The position numbers were made by a program, and so were the translations under genes. The notes below the pieces were generated by a model that ran no database searches, was not told where the DNA came from, and saw nothing but the letters and a program-made list of their open reading frames with translations. A stretch of 64,000 nt of DNA from NCBI GenBank assembly GCA_903830655.1, contig CAIKUQ010000048.1:16845-80844 (forward strand), given 5' to 3'. Shown piece after piece: positions 27,698 to 37,468 of the stretch (position 1 is its first letter; each line of letters opens with the position of its first letter). The DNA is from an uncultured Actinomycetes bacterium (lineage in GTDB: Bacteria > Actinomycetota > Acidimicrobiia > Acidimicrobiales > RAAP-2).

Positions 27698-28909
27698 ATG
27701 GAATCGCGCCGCCCTGTTTATCGACCGCCCGCCCCGCCGCCGGCGCGTCGTCATCGCCGCAGGGTCTACATACGCCGCCGCATCCTGGTTGGACTGGTGC
27801 TGGGATTTTTTGTCTTTCTCTTGTACTTAGGTGTCTCTCTCGGATTCGCCCTCACAAACCAGGGGCTCGGCGCCTCCTACAGTGCGCGTGCGGCTGAGTG
27901 GGGACGCACTAATGGCCTGGGCTGGGCCGTCACTTGGGTGGAGACCGAGTGGTACAAGCTAAACCCCGCCCCGAAGGGTGGTAAGCCACAGTCCAACGCA
28001 TTCAAAACCAACCCCGACCGCATCAAGATCCCCAAGGGTGTCGTACACACACCTTGGCCTAAGCGCGTGGTCTCTCCCGCGGGCACCTGGCTACCGGGCG
28101 AGGGTGTTTGGCACCCCGTCGGGCGAGTGACCACTAGAGGTGTTCCGGCAGTCTTTGTTACTCACGTGCGAGTCGACAAGATTCACACCAGTCAAGTTGC
28201 GGGTATTGCGTGGATGGATTCCACCTTGCTCCGGGCACAGCTGTATTCGGGCTCATTCATCCCCGGGCCACTTCCCGGCGGCAAGAAGTTTCAATATTCA
28301 GCGCCGATCTCTCCTGCAGATTCCAAGACCATGGTCGCCGCCTTTAACGCCGGGTTCCGAATTCAAGACGGCAATGGCGGCTACTTCACACAGGGCATCA
28401 CTGTAAAGCCCTTACGCAAGGGAGCCGCGTCAATTGTTGTTTACAGAAACGGCGTGATGACCGTGGGAATGTGGGGACGTGACGTGTACATGACGAACCA
28501 AGTCGTCTCCGTTCGTCAAAACCTAGATCTGATTGTTGATCATTCGAAGGCCGTTGCGGGTCTGGATGCAGCCAACTCACTGAAGTGGGGCAAGGTGCTC
28601 GGGGGGTCTTACAACGTGTGGCGGTCAGGAATTGGTGTCACCAGCACCGGAGCCTACGTCTACGTCGGTGGTCCCGCTCTTTCAATCACCTCACTCGCCA
28701 ATCTCTTAGTACTGGCAGGTGCCGTACGGGGCATGGAGCTTGATATCAACACCGACTGGGTTCAGTACGCCTACTACCAGGGCGCCGCGGGTAAGGCTAT
28801 TAATGGAGGCAATGGCACGAACCTATTGACCCAAATGTCGTACTCGCCGTCGCGATTCTTTTCGACGTGGATGAACCGAGACTTCTACGTAATGCAGCTC
28901 GTTAAGTAG
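27698..28909 (+). CDS. Membrane-anchored phosphodiester glycosidase-like protein (NAGPA/DUF2233)
   Basis: The 403-residue protein has a basic, proline-rich cytoplasmic tail, one membrane helix (about residues 30-52) and an extracytoplasmic domain resembling the phosphodiester glycosidase family (GINAGF-like AAFNAGFRIQDGNGGYFTQG, then DLIVDHSKAV and GMELDINTDWVQYAYY). Family members cleave sugar-phosphodiester links, and bacterial ones are often tied to envelope polysaccharides. It faces the DPA operon convergently, its stop abutting that of dprE2. No clear ribosome-binding site precedes the ATG, so a leaderless message is possible. Confidence 0.75.
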   Translation: MESRRPVYRPPAPPPARRHRRRVYIRRRILVGLVLGFFVFLLYLGVSLGFALTNQGLGASYSARAAEWGRTNGLGWAVTWVETEWYKLNPAPKGGKPQSNAFKTNPDRIKIPKGVVHTPWPKRVVSPAGTWLPGEGVWHPVGRVTTRGVPAVFVTHVRVDKIHTSQVAGIAWMDSTLLRAQLYSGSFIPGPLPGGKKFQYSAPISPADSKTMVAAFNAGFRIQDGNGGYFTQGITVKPLRKGAASIVVYRNGVMTVGMWGRDVYMTNQVVSVRQNLDLIVDHSKAVAGLDAANSLKWGKVLGGSYNVWRSGIGVTSTGAYVYVGGPALSITSLANLLVLAGAVRGMELDINTDWVQYAYYQGAAGKAINGGNGTNLLTQMSYSPSRFFSTWMNRDFYVMQLVK

Positions 28910-29680
28910 TTACGTGCGATCCATTACGGCGCGCCACAGGCTGTTGGGCAGGTGGCGCAAGATAAAGAAGACGTAACGAAGAATTGGTGGGGACCAGATG
29001 ATGGTCGAATCGTTGGCAATGCCACGCATGACGTAATCGGCAACCTCGTTAGGACCGGTTGTAAAGGGCGCTTCTTTTAGTCCAGCGATCATTTTGGTCC
29101 GGACGTAGCCGGGACGGAGAATCTGCATTTTGACGCCGGTGCCTTCGAGCCCTTGGCTAAATCCAAAGGCGAAGCGGTCCAGTCCAGCTTTAGCGGCACC
29201 GTAGTTATACATCGTGCGGCGTACTCGAACCGAGGCCACTGAGCTAATGACCAAGATGCGCCCATGTCCTTGGGCCACCATCAATTTACGAAGTTGCGCT
29301 AATGCGGTGACGGGCCAGGCGTAATTAACCGCGGCCATTCGCCACGTTGCTTCAGGATCGTTTTCATCCTCTTCTTGCTTACCCAATAGCCCAACCGCAA
29401 TGATGACCAAGTCAACGGGTTCACCGGCTGCGGCGAAGGCCTCGTCGATGGTCTTGGCGGCGTTTTCGGGTTGTTCCGCGTCGAACAGGACGGTCGATAC
29501 CGTGGTAGCTCCGTAGTCTTTTGCTTCGTCGCCCGCTGCATCCAAGGCCTTCTGACTTCGCCCTGCGAGCACGACGTTTGAGGTTCGTGCAGCGCACAAC
29601 TTGCGAGTGATAGCACGAGCGATGTCGGAACTTCCACCAAGTACAACGACGTTCTGGGGTTGGCCGAATGCGTTTTCCAT
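28910..29680 (-). CDS. dprE2: Decaprenylphospho-beta-D-ribofuranose 2'-epimerase, reductase subunit DprE2
   Basis: An SDR reductase of 256 residues that, with DprE1, converts decaprenyl-phosphoryl-ribose to -arabinose, the arabinan donor. It has the Rossmann motif VVLGGSSDIARAI and the active-site YNYGAAK with a preceding SSVAS. The N-terminus MENAFGQPQNVVVLGGSSDIA is close to mycobacterial DprE2. The ATG has a TAGGAG ribosome-binding site and lies 2 bp after dprE1. The start at 29680 is well supported. Confidence 0.9.
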   Translation of the reverse strand: MENAFGQPQNVVVLGGSSDIARAITRKLCAARTSNVVLAGRSQKALDAAGDEAKDYGATTVSTVLFDAEQPENAAKTIDEAFAAAGEPVDLVIIAVGLLGKQEEDENDPEATWRMAAVNYAWPVTALAQLRKLMVAQGHGRILVISSVASVRVRRTMYNYGAAKAGLDRFAFGFSQGLEGTGVKMQILRPGYVRTKMIAGLKEAPFTTGPNEVADYVMRGIANDSTIIWSPPILRYVFFILRHLPNSLWRAVMDRT

Positions 29681-29682
29681 AA

Positions 29683-31017
29683 TTATTCTCCTACTAGGCG
29701 AAGTCGACGTGCGAGATCACTCGTCAACTTGTGTTCTGGATCAATGCGGTTTTTTAAGGTGCGGAATTCACCTAAACGGGGGTACATCACTTGAGCCTTC
29801 TCGGGGCTTAGTCGAGAGTCCTTCGCGAAGTACAAACGCCCGCCGGCGGCCACCACCATATCGTCGAGCTCATCGAGAATTCCCGGCAGTCGCGGCGATC
29901 CGATTGGCAGGTCCAAAGCCAGGGTCCAGCCCGGAATTGGAAATGACAGGGGTGAGGCGTTCCCTGCACCAAATCGTTTCAGCACAGCCAAGAAGCTCGC
30001 CACCCCAGACTCGGAGAGTCGTTTGATGGCGTTGACGACAGTTTCAGAATGGTCATCACTCACGGCAAACTGATACTGCAAGAAACCACGCTTACCGTAC
30101 ATGCGGTTCCAGTTGCTCACCCCATCAAGTGGGTGGAAGAAGGTGGAAAGTGATTGCACCTCTTTTTCGCGATGCTGAGGGGCTACGCGAAACCAGGCTT
30201 CATTAAAGAGTCGAACACTCGCGCGGTTAAGTAGACCACTCGGCGGCATAAAGGGGACCGAGATTTTTGGTGGTTGTGGGCCAACCAGGGTGGGCTTGGT
30301 GACTTGATCCACTCCCGCGTGGTCACCACGGGTAAGAATCGCCCGACCCATGTTTTTGCCTTTAGTCATGCAATCAACCCACGCCACGGAATAGCGATAG
30401 TTGGCGTCACCTTCGAACATGGCGGTCATCACCCCTTCGAGGTTGGAGTACCGATCGGTGTCGACAAGGACCGAATCGGTGGTGATTGGAGTCATCTGAA
30501 TAGTGGCTTCGGTAATAACACCAGTGAGTCCCATAGCGCCCACAGTTCCCCAGAACAGTTCCGGTTGTGAGTTAGGGGAGATGGTGTGAGCACCGGTTGG
30601 AGTCACCAGACGCATCGAGAGAACATGATTGGCGAAGGAGCCATCAACGTGGTGGTTCTTGCCGTGCACGTCTGCGGCAATCGCCCCACCAATTGTTATC
30701 TGGCGGGTTCCCGCAGTTACGGGAACGAACCAGCCCAAGGGAATGGAGAGTTGCAAGAGTTCGTCAATCGACGCGCCGGCACCCACGGTGACTACGCCCT
30801 CGTCGCTTATTCGACCAATTTCGCAGAGCCCTCGGTTGTTGAGCACGACGCCACCGCTTACTTGCGCGGGGTCACCGTAGCTCCGCCCCAAACCTCGAGC
30901 GATGGTGTGAGTAGTTTTGCTGAGCTGATCGAGAACTTGAGCTTCGTCGTATACCGTTCTCAGTTCACAGTTTCCAGGTGCCGTGAGGCCCCATCCGTAC
31001 AGCAACTCGCGACTCAT
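29683..31017 (-). CDS. dprE1: Decaprenylphospho-beta-D-ribofuranose 2-oxidase DprE1
   Basis: The FAD-dependent oxidase that makes the keto intermediate of the DPR to DPA epimerisation. From ATG 31017 (MSRELLYGWGLTAPGNCELRTV) it has 444 residues. It shows the PCMH FAD-binding segments ARGLGRSYGDPAQ and GGAIAADVHGKNHH, the latter containing the catalytic His region, and the C-terminal GGRLYFAKDSRLSPE...MYPRL. At the site of the benzothiazinone-reactive cysteine of M. tuberculosis (PGWNICVD from memory) this protein reads PGWTLALD, alanine instead of Cys. It overlaps the ubiA gene by 4 bp. Confidence 0.92.
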   Translation of the reverse strand: MSRELLYGWGLTAPGNCELRTVYDEAQVLDQLSKTTHTIARGLGRSYGDPAQVSGGVVLNNRGLCEIGRISDEGVVTVGAGASIDELLQLSIPLGWFVPVTAGTRQITIGGAIAADVHGKNHHVDGSFANHVLSMRLVTPTGAHTISPNSQPELFWGTVGAMGLTGVITEATIQMTPITTDSVLVDTDRYSNLEGVMTAMFEGDANYRYSVAWVDCMTKGKNMGRAILTRGDHAGVDQVTKPTLVGPQPPKISVPFMPPSGLLNRASVRLFNEAWFRVAPQHREKEVQSLSTFFHPLDGVSNWNRMYGKRGFLQYQFAVSDDHSETVVNAIKRLSESGVASFLAVLKRFGAGNASPLSFPIPGWTLALDLPIGSPRLPGILDELDDMVVAAGGRLYFAKDSRLSPEKAQVMYPRLGEFRTLKNRIDPEHKLTSDLARRLRLVGE

Positions 31018-31922
31018 GCGTAAATACCAATGGCCAGGAGGCCGGCCCACAAGACAATAAGGACTTGGACAACACGGTCGTGCAAGATTAAATCTTCAGG
31101 AGCCGCGCCATCGCCGGCGTCAGCCGAGCGCATGATGAAGAGCATTGCGAGAACAACCATGACCACCGAAAGCCGAATCGGCACCTGGTGGTGGAGCTTG
31201 TTCGAGAGTCCCGTGTGCGAGGTGTCGAACGCCCATAAGCAATATCCGGTGACAACTACGGTGGCGCTCATTGTCAGAGCCGAGTTCAGAAACCCCTGGG
31301 TATATTCCTTCAGGACTTTGCGAGTTGAACCTGCGCCAACTTTCTTTAATTCACTTGAGCGTTTTCCAATGACCAAGAACAGCGCACCAAAGGAGATCAC
31401 CACAAGGAACCAGGTGGATACGTAGATATGGGACGCAACGGCGCCGCCGTACGCGCGCAAGAAAAAGCCCGCTGCCACTAACGCCAGTTCAATCACCGCT
31501 ACGGACTTGAGGAAGTAGACGTACGCGAGAGTCTCGATGACGTAAATAGCGAGCACGGCGTACAGTGCGCCAGGACTGGGAATAAGAGCGGGAAGAGAGA
31601 AGCCGCACAAGGCTAGGACGATTGAAGCGAAGACCGCTATCTGAGGCGAAAGATCGCCGTTGGCGATGGCGCGGAATTTCTTAGTGGGGTGCTTGCGGTC
31701 ACTTTCAACGTCCTTGAGGTCGTTTAGGAGATACATCGATGAGGCCACCAGCGAGAAGGAAATGATGGCCAAGAGGGTGTGGATGAATACGGAACGGTGA
31801 AAGAAGGTCCCGGCGGCTACTGGAGCGACCACTAAGAGGCCATTTTTCACCCATTGATGGACTCGCATGCCCGAAATAAGGGCGCGTAGTGGGGGGCGGT
31901 GCCTGGGGGCAGTACTTGTCAC
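31014..31922 (-). CDS. ubiA: Decaprenyl-phosphate phosphoribosyltransferase (UbiA family)
   Basis: This UbiA prenyltransferase-fold membrane protein would transfer 5-phosphoribose to decaprenyl phosphate, the first step to DPA. The 302-residue ORF starts at GTG; an internal ATG at 31868 (MRVHQWVKNGLLVVAP) is equally compatible with the family. Key sites are NDLKDVESDRKHPTKKFRAI, the magnesium-prenyl-phosphate motif, and about nine membrane helices. It heads the ubiA-dprE1-dprE2 operon, an order that supports the specific function over ubiquinone-type prenylation. A 132-bp divergent region without recognisable sites separates it from sucC. Confidence 0.9.
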   Translation of the reverse strand: MTSTAPRHRPPLRALISGMRVHQWVKNGLLVVAPVAAGTFFHRSVFIHTLLAIISFSLVASSMYLLNDLKDVESDRKHPTKKFRAIANGDLSPQIAVFASIVLALCGFSLPALIPSPGALYAVLAIYVIETLAYVYFLKSVAVIELALVAAGFFLRAYGGAVASHIYVSTWFLVVISFGALFLVIGKRSSELKKVGAGSTRKVLKEYTQGFLNSALTMSATVVVTGYCLWAFDTSHTGLSNKLHHQVPIRLSVVMVVLAMLFIMRSADAGDGAAPEDLILHDRVVQVLIVLWAGLLAIGIYA

Positions 31923-32054
31923 ATATCTACGGTACTAGGCACGGTTGCTTTCCATTCTCATTCATACTCCTTAGATTTCCCATTCACACCACCCTCGGCG
32001 GGGTCATTACGCTAGAAGAAGACCAAATGCGTCGCCCCAACGGAAAGTTGCGTC

Positions 32055-33197
32055 ATGGATTTATTTGAATATCAGGGCAAGCAGTATTTCTCTCGTTACG
32101 GAATTGCGGTGTCCCCAGGCGATATTGCCGACACGGTAGAAGAAGCAGTGGCGGTAGCTGAACGCGTCGGGTACCCCGTTGTTATTAAAGCTCAAGTAAA
32201 GGTCGGCGGCCGCGGCAAGGCTGGTGGAGTACAGCTCGCCTCCACGAGTGAAGAGGTCAAATTTCACGCGGGCAATATCCTCGGCCTTGATATCAAGGGC
32301 CATATTGTCCACCGCGTATGGGTTGAGCGTTCGAGCGATATCGCCAAGGAGTACTACGTATCATTCACGCTGGATCGCCCGAACAAGGTTCACCTAGGAA
32401 TGCTGAGCGCACAAGGTGGCGTGGAAATCGAAGTCGTAGCTGAAGAGAACCCCGACGCTATTTCCTTTCTCTCAATCGATCCGCTTCGTGGTTTAGACCT
32501 GGCGGCCGCGCGCAAGTGGGTAGATGAGGCACAACTTGACGAAGTGGCGCAAGAACAAGCGGCCCAACTGTTGGTGAAGCTCTACGAGTGCTACACCAAG
32601 GGCGACTGCGACCTGGCAGAAATTAATCCTCTGATTTTGACTCCGGAAAATACCGTGCACGCTCTCGACGCCAAGGTAACTCTGGACGAGAATGCCTCGT
32701 TCCGTCACCCCGAATGGGAAGAGTTTCGTGCCACCGAAACCGAAGATCCTCGCGAGAAGATGGCCAAAGAAAAGGGACTTAACTATATTGGGCTTGATGG
32801 CACCGTGGGCATTATCGCCAATGGTGCGGGACTGGCCATGTCAACACTCGACGTCGTTAACCAAGTGGGCGGTACGGCCGCAAACTTCCTCGACATTGGT
32901 GGCGGAGCAAACGCTGACGTGATGGCTTCGGCCCTGGAGGTCATCAACGCTGATCCCAAGGTCAAGGCAATCTTTGTCAACATCTTTGGCGGTATCACTC
33001 GCGTGGACGAGGTTGCTAAGGGCGTGCTCGAAGCACTACAGCGTGTTTCTATCTCCTCGCCGATCGTGCTGCGCTTGGATGGAACCAATGCGGTTGAGGG
33101 CCGAGCAATCTTGGCACCTCACGAAAGTGACACTTTGATTACCGAACCCACCATGCTCGAGGCCGCGCGTCGCGCCGTTGCGTTAGCGAACGCGTAA
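32055..33197 (+). CDS. sucC: Succinyl-CoA synthetase beta subunit (ADP-forming)
   Basis: The beta subunit of the TCA-cycle enzyme that links succinyl-CoA cleavage to ATP synthesis. The 380-residue protein has MDLFEYQGKQYFSRYGIAV, the ATP-grasp domain (VIKAQVKVGGRGKAGGVQLA), AEINPLILTPE and the C-terminal VNIFGGITRVDEVAKGV ligase domain. GGAAAG serves as ribosome-binding site. sucD follows 9 bp later. Confidence 0.97.
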   Translation: MDLFEYQGKQYFSRYGIAVSPGDIADTVEEAVAVAERVGYPVVIKAQVKVGGRGKAGGVQLASTSEEVKFHAGNILGLDIKGHIVHRVWVERSSDIAKEYYVSFTLDRPNKVHLGMLSAQGGVEIEVVAEENPDAISFLSIDPLRGLDLAAARKWVDEAQLDEVAQEQAAQLLVKLYECYTKGDCDLAEINPLILTPENTVHALDAKVTLDENASFRHPEWEEFRATETEDPREKMAKEKGLNYIGLDGTVGIIANGAGLAMSTLDVVNQVGGTAANFLDIGGGANADVMASALEVINADPKVKAIFVNIFGGITRVDEVAKGVLEALQRVSISSPIVLRLDGTNAVEGRAILAPHESDTLITEPTMLEAARRAVALANA

Positions 33198-33206
33198 GGA
33201 ATAAAT

Positions 33207-34091
33207 ATGGCAATTTTTGTTGATAAAAATACGAAGGTAATCGTCCAAGGACTCACCGGTGGGCAGGGTCGTTTCCACGGACTGCGCAACCGCGACTACG
33301 GAACCAAAATCGTTGGTGGGGTCACTCCCGGCAAGGGTGGAGAGAATGTCGAAGGGATTCCCGTGTACAACTCGGTGAAAGAGGCGGTGGCCGCTACTGG
33401 TGCGACCGCGTCGTTCATAGTGGTGCCCCCGAAGTTCGCGCCAGCCGCCATTATGGAAGCGGCCGAGGGCGGCATTACATTTATTGTCTGCATCACCGAA
33501 GGAATTCCCGCCCACGATGAAGCCGTGACCTACAACCGTCTCGTCGAAGAGTTTCCCGGTGTTCGCCTACTTGGACCCAACTGCCCGGGCATCATCACTC
33601 CGGGTCAGTGCAACATTGGCATTACCTCAGGTGACATTGCCCTACCCGGGGGACCGGTGGGCATAGTTTCTCGATCGGGCACCTTGACCTACCAGGCCCT
33701 GCACGAGCTTTCCAAACAGGGGATTGGGCAAACGACCTGCGTCGGCATTGGCGGAGACCCTGTACCGGGTACGAACTTTATTGATTGTCTCGCGGCCTTC
33801 GAGGCCGATCCAGAAACCAAAGCGGTCATGATGATTGGAGAGATTGGCGGCTCCGAAGAAGAGCGCGCTGCCGAGTGGATAAAAACCAACATGACTAAGC
33901 CCGTCGTTTCGTACATCGCGGGCGGCACCGCTCCCGCGGGGCGCAAGATGGGTCACGCTGGTGCAATTATCTCCGGCTCTAAGGGAACCGCCCAAGCCAA
34001 GATGGACGCTCTCGCAGCGGCTGGAGTTCACGTTTGCTTGAACCCCACTGAGGCTGGCGAAAAGATGGTTGAGATTGTTAGAGGACTGTAA
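33207..34091 (+). CDS. sucD: Succinyl-CoA synthetase alpha subunit
   Basis: The alpha subunit binds CoA and carries the phosphorylated histidine, here in [18 protein letters not shown]. The 294-residue protein also shows [21 protein letters not shown] at the start, the [13 protein letters not shown] segment and [28 protein letters not shown]. It is preceded by AAGGAATAA. With sucC it forms a two-gene operon; folD starts 44 bp downstream. Confidence 0.97.
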   Translation: MAIFVDKNTKVIVQGLTGGQGRFHGLRNRDYGTKIVGGVTPGKGGENVEGIPVYNSVKEAVAATGATASFIVVPPKFAPAAIMEAAEGGITFIVCITEGIPAHDEAVTYNRLVEEFPGVRLLGPNCPGIITPGQCNIGITSGDIALPGGPVGIVSRSGTLTYQALHELSKQGIGQTTCVGIGGDPVPGTNFIDCLAAFEADPETKAVMMIGEIGGSEEERAAEWIKTNMTKPVVSYIAGGTAPAGRKMGHAGAIISGSKGTAQAKMDALAAAGVHVCLNPTEAGEKMVEIVRGL

Positions 34092-34135
34092 GTTCTTGAT
34101 CTCGAGCAACGACGGTATGCGAAACGATAGGTGAC

Positions 34136-34990
34136 ATGAGCGCAGAACTACTTGACGGTGCGAAACTCGCGGGCCGGATGAATATGGAATCAGCCGATCG
34201 CATTGGTCGCTTACTTTCAGCCGGACGTACGGTGGGGCTCGGGACAATTTTGATTGGCGACAATCCTTCGAGTGCGAAGTATGTGGCGATGAAACATGCG
34301 GACTGTGCCGAGCTGGGTATTAATTCATTTCATGAACACTTGGCGGAATCAGTTTCGCAGAGAGAGGTCGAAGAAGTAATTGATCGCATGAATACGAATC
34401 CAGAGATTCACGGAATTTTGGTTCAGCTCCCACTCCCCGAAGGGATGAATCAAGAAGAGGTGCTCTTGCGAATCAGCCCAGATAAGGATGTTGATGGACT
34501 CCATCCACTTAATCTGGGCAAGTTGGTGATGGGTCAACCAGGACCCTTGCCCTGCACGCCAGCTGGCATTGTTGAACTGCTTTTAGCTCACCGCGTTCCC
34601 GTGGAGGGCCAGCATGTTGTCGTCATCGGCCGCGGATTGACCGTGGGGCGTCCACTCGCCCTCTTGCTGGCGTTACCCCGCAGGGGCTGTAACGCGGCGG
34701 TCAGCGTGGTGCACCGGGGAGTAGAAAACTTTTCTGAGATTGTGCGCAGTGGTGATGTCGTCGTGAGCGCGGCCGGATCTCCAAGTTTGGTCGTCCCGGC
34801 GATGATTAAGCCCGGGGCGGCGGTTGTGGGAGCCGGAACGAGCTTCGCCAATGGTAAATTGCTCAGCGATATCGCCGATGGTGTGGAAAACTTGGCAGGA
34901 TGGATTACCCCTCGTATTGGTGGGGTAGGCCCAATGACTCGTGCGATGCTTGTGCGTAATACGGTCTTAGCAGCAGAAAAGGTTCGATGA
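34136..34990 (+). CDS. folD: Methylenetetrahydrofolate dehydrogenase / methenyltetrahydrofolate cyclohydrolase
   Basis: FolD interconverts 5,10-methylene-, methenyl- and 10-formyl-THF. The 284-residue protein has the catalytic lysine in SAKYVAMKHADCAELGI, HGILVQLPLPEG, the D-x-D-G-L motif DKDVDGLHPLN, and the NADP loop VIGRGLTVGRPLALLL. It overlaps the cupin gene by 4 bp, and metF two genes later uses its methylene-THF product, so this is a C1-folate cluster. Confidence 0.96.
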   Translation: MSAELLDGAKLAGRMNMESADRIGRLLSAGRTVGLGTILIGDNPSSAKYVAMKHADCAELGINSFHEHLAESVSQREVEEVIDRMNTNPEIHGILVQLPLPEGMNQEEVLLRISPDKDVDGLHPLNLGKLVMGQPGPLPCTPAGIVELLLAHRVPVEGQHVVVIGRGLTVGRPLALLLALPRRGCNAAVSVVHRGVENFSEIVRSGDVVVSAAGSPSLVVPAMIKPGAAVVGAGTSFANGKLLSDIADGVENLAGWITPRIGGVGPMTRAMLVRNTVLAAEKVR

Positions 34991-35358
34991 GTACAACAGA
35001 TAACAAAGGCCGCGAATACGACGAGCGCCCGTGGGGCAGCTTCACGGTCCTCGATGACGAAACGTCAGATCACAAGGTCAAGCGCATTGTCGTCGCTCCC
35101 GGTAAGCGCTTGAGCTACCAAACGCACTCACAGCGCGCAGAACACTGGTTTATCGTTTCAGGTATAGCCACCGTCACGCTCGATGGAGATGAACTCACCT
35201 GCACCGCCGGTCAAGGTGTGGACATTGGCCTGGGTGTGGCGCACCGCTGTGAGAACCGCGGCACCGAGCCCGTTGTTTTTATTGAGGTGCAAACCGGTAC
35301 ATACTTCGGCGAGGACGACATCGTTCGTTTAGAAGACGACTTCGGTCGAGCCAACTAA
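34987..35358 (+). CDS. Stand-alone cupin related to type II phosphomannose isomerase
   Basis: The 123-residue protein matches the cupin part of bifunctional ManC-type enzymes: ERPWGSFTVLDDETSDHKVKRI, then the metal-binding SYQTHSQRAEHWFIVSGIATV, and VFIEVQTGTYFGEDDIVRLEDDFGR. It could isomerise mannose-6-phosphate to fructose-6-phosphate for GDP-mannose synthesis. It lies between folD (4-bp overlap) and metF, an odd place for a sugar enzyme. The family is clear; the function as a lone domain is inference. Confidence 0.8.
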   Translation: MSTTDNKGREYDERPWGSFTVLDDETSDHKVKRIVVAPGKRLSYQTHSQRAEHWFIVSGIATVTLDGDELTCTAGQGVDIGLGVAHRCENRGTEPVVFIEVQTGTYFGEDDIVRLEDDFGRAN

Positions 35359-35364
35359 ATACTC

Positions 35365-36213
35365 GTGAGAATTGATGCACTGCTCCAAGCGGGGCTCACT
35401 CGTTCCTTTGAGTTTTTCCCGCCCAAGAGTGAAGCCGAGTCCGTAACGCTCGATGAGACTTTTTCAGATCTCGAAATACTCAAACCATCTTTTGTTTCGG
35501 TGACCTATCGCGGCGGCGCTGAGTCGCGTCAACGCACCTACGACTTGGTATCTCGAATACAGGGAGATCACAACATCACCTCGATGGCGCACATGATTTG
35601 TGTGGGGCACAAGCAAGATGAGGTCGAACGAATCTTGCACAACTACGCCGAAGCCGGCGTGGAAAATATTATGGCCCTGGGGGGCGATGTTCCTTCAGGT
35701 AGTGAGGACAGCTCCGACTTCGCCTACGCCATTGACCTCGTTTCTGAGATCCGTCACGCGGGAACTTTCGCCATTGGGGTCGCGGCTCACCCGTTGGGCC
35801 ATCCCAAGAGCCCAACGCTGGACTCGGACCGTGAGTTCTTGGCACTGAAACTGGAGTTGGCGGACTTTGCGGTCACCCAGTTCTTTTTCCAAGCCGACGA
35901 GTGGAAGTCACTGGTTAATGACCTCGCCGATCGCAACTGCCATAAGCCAGTACTACCGGGCATTATGCCAGTCACCAGTCTCAGCTCAATTCCTTCGATG
36001 GCCCGGATGGGCTCGACCGTTCCACCCGAGCTGGTGGTTCGTTTGGAAGCAGCAAACGAAAGTGGTGGCCCCGAAGCGGTGCGCGAGGCGGGAATAAGCG
36101 CCGCCGTTGAACTCTGCCGGGATCTCTTGGCCGAACACGCCCCCGGTTTGCACTTTTATACCCTGAACCGTTCAACGGCGACAAGAGAGATTCACGACGC
36201 ACTTTTCAACTAG
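35365..36213 (+). CDS. metF: Methylenetetrahydrofolate reductase
   Basis: MetF reduces 5,10-methylene-THF to 5-methyl-THF for methionine synthesis, using FAD. The 282-residue TIM barrel starts at GTG 6 bp after the cupin. It has SFEFFPPKSEAE, SVTYRGGAESRQRT, the HMICVGHK segment, ENIMALGGDVP and FFFQADEW, all characteristic. It uses the product of folD two genes upstream. Confidence 0.94.
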   Translation: MRIDALLQAGLTRSFEFFPPKSEAESVTLDETFSDLEILKPSFVSVTYRGGAESRQRTYDLVSRIQGDHNITSMAHMICVGHKQDEVERILHNYAEAGVENIMALGGDVPSGSEDSSDFAYAIDLVSEIRHAGTFAIGVAAHPLGHPKSPTLDSDREFLALKLELADFAVTQFFFQADEWKSLVNDLADRNCHKPVLPGIMPVTSLSSIPSMARMGSTVPPELVVRLEAANESGGPEAVREAGISAAVELCRDLLAEHAPGLHFYTLNRSTATREIHDALFN

Positions 36214-36257
36214 TTAGCCCTTAAAAACTCTGGGTTACTTAGGCGTAAGATGGTGGT

Positions 36258-37454
36258 ATGGCTGAAAAAATCACAATGAGCGCCGCTGGTGTTCTCTCCG
36301 TTCCCGAGAATCCAATTATTCCGTTCATTGAAGGTGATGGAACGGGAGTGGACATCTGGCCCGCGGCCAAGCTCGTTCTTGACGCGGCCGCCAAGAAGCA
36401 CGGCAAGACCATTGAGTGGAAGGAAGTGCTCGCCGGCGAAAAGGCCTTTAATGAAACTGGAGAATGGCTTCCCGAACAAACCATCATCGACTTTCGTGAG
36501 TACCTCATTGGCATCAAGGGCCCACTCACCACTCCAATCGGTGGGGGATTTCGTTCGCTAAACGTCGCCCTGCGACAGATTCTGGATCTCTACGTATGCC
36601 TACGCCCAGTGCGTTGGTTCCAAGGAGTCCCTTCACCCGTCAAGCACCCCGAACTCGTTGACATGGTGATTTTTCGTGAGAACACCGAGGACGTTTACGC
36701 CGGTCTCGAAGTTGAAGCTGGCACGCCGGGTGCGGAAAAGCTGCGCGCGTTCTTGAAAGACGAATACAACTGGGACATTCGTGAGATGAGCGGAATCGGC
36801 ATTAAGCCAATTTCGAAAGAAGGCTCTGAGCGATTGATTCGCGCTTCAATCGAATACGCACTACATCACAAGAAGGCTTCGGTCACGCTTGTTCACAAGG
36901 GCAATATTCAGAAATTTACCGAAGGCGCTTTCATGAAGTGGGGCTATCAGCTCGTTCGTGATGAGTTCGCCGACCGCGTGGTTGGCTGGGATGACTGTGG
37001 AGGCAAGCCTGAGGGCAAGCTCCTAGTCAAAGACGCCATTGCCGACATCACCTTGCAGCAAGTACTGACCCGACCAGCCGAGTTCGACGTCATCGCTACG
37101 ATGAACTTGAACGGCGACTATCTGTCGGACGCACTCGCCGCCCAAGTTGGTGGCATTGGAATTGCCCCGGGTGCCAATATCAACTACGTCACGGGCCACG
37201 GAATTTTTGAGGCGACCCACGGAACCGCACCTAAGTACGCCGGTCAGGACAAGGTGAATCCCGGCTCAGTTCTCTTGAGCGGTGTATTGATGTTCGAGCA
37301 CCTCGGGTGGACTGAAGCTGCGGCAGATATCGTGCGCGCGCTCGAAGCCACCATCGCCGACAAAATCGTTACCTACGATTTTGCTCGCCAGATGGAGGGC
37401 GCAACTGAAGTTAAGTGTTCCGAGTTCGCCTCGGCCATTGTCGATCGCCTCTAG
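36258..37454 (+). CDS. icd: Isocitrate dehydrogenase (NADP), prokaryotic homodimeric type
   Basis: Icd oxidises isocitrate to 2-oxoglutarate and generates NADPH. The 398-residue protein is of the E. coli-like dimeric type: [16 protein letters not shown], the substrate loop [20 protein letters not shown] (with the Ser equivalent to the phosphorylated Ser113), [13 protein letters not shown], and [22 protein letters not shown]. Many actinobacteria instead use a monomeric Icd, so the type is a useful lineage marker. mdh follows 14 bp later, so the two TCA genes are probably cotranscribed. Confidence 0.95.
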   Translation: MAEKITMSAAGVLSVPENPIIPFIEGDGTGVDIWPAAKLVLDAAAKKHGKTIEWKEVLAGEKAFNETGEWLPEQTIIDFREYLIGIKGPLTTPIGGGFRSLNVALRQILDLYVCLRPVRWFQGVPSPVKHPELVDMVIFRENTEDVYAGLEVEAGTPGAEKLRAFLKDEYNWDIREMSGIGIKPISKEGSERLIRASIEYALHHKKASVTLVHKGNIQKFTEGAFMKWGYQLVRDEFADRVVGWDDCGGKPEGKLLVKDAIADITLQQVLTRPAEFDVIATMNLNGDYLSDALAAQVGGIGIAPGANINYVTGHGIFEATHGTAPKYAGQDKVNPGSVLLSGVLMFEHLGWTEAAADIVRALEATIADKIVTYDFARQMEGATEVKCSEFASAIVDRL

Positions 37455-37468
37455 AGGAAAGGTACATC

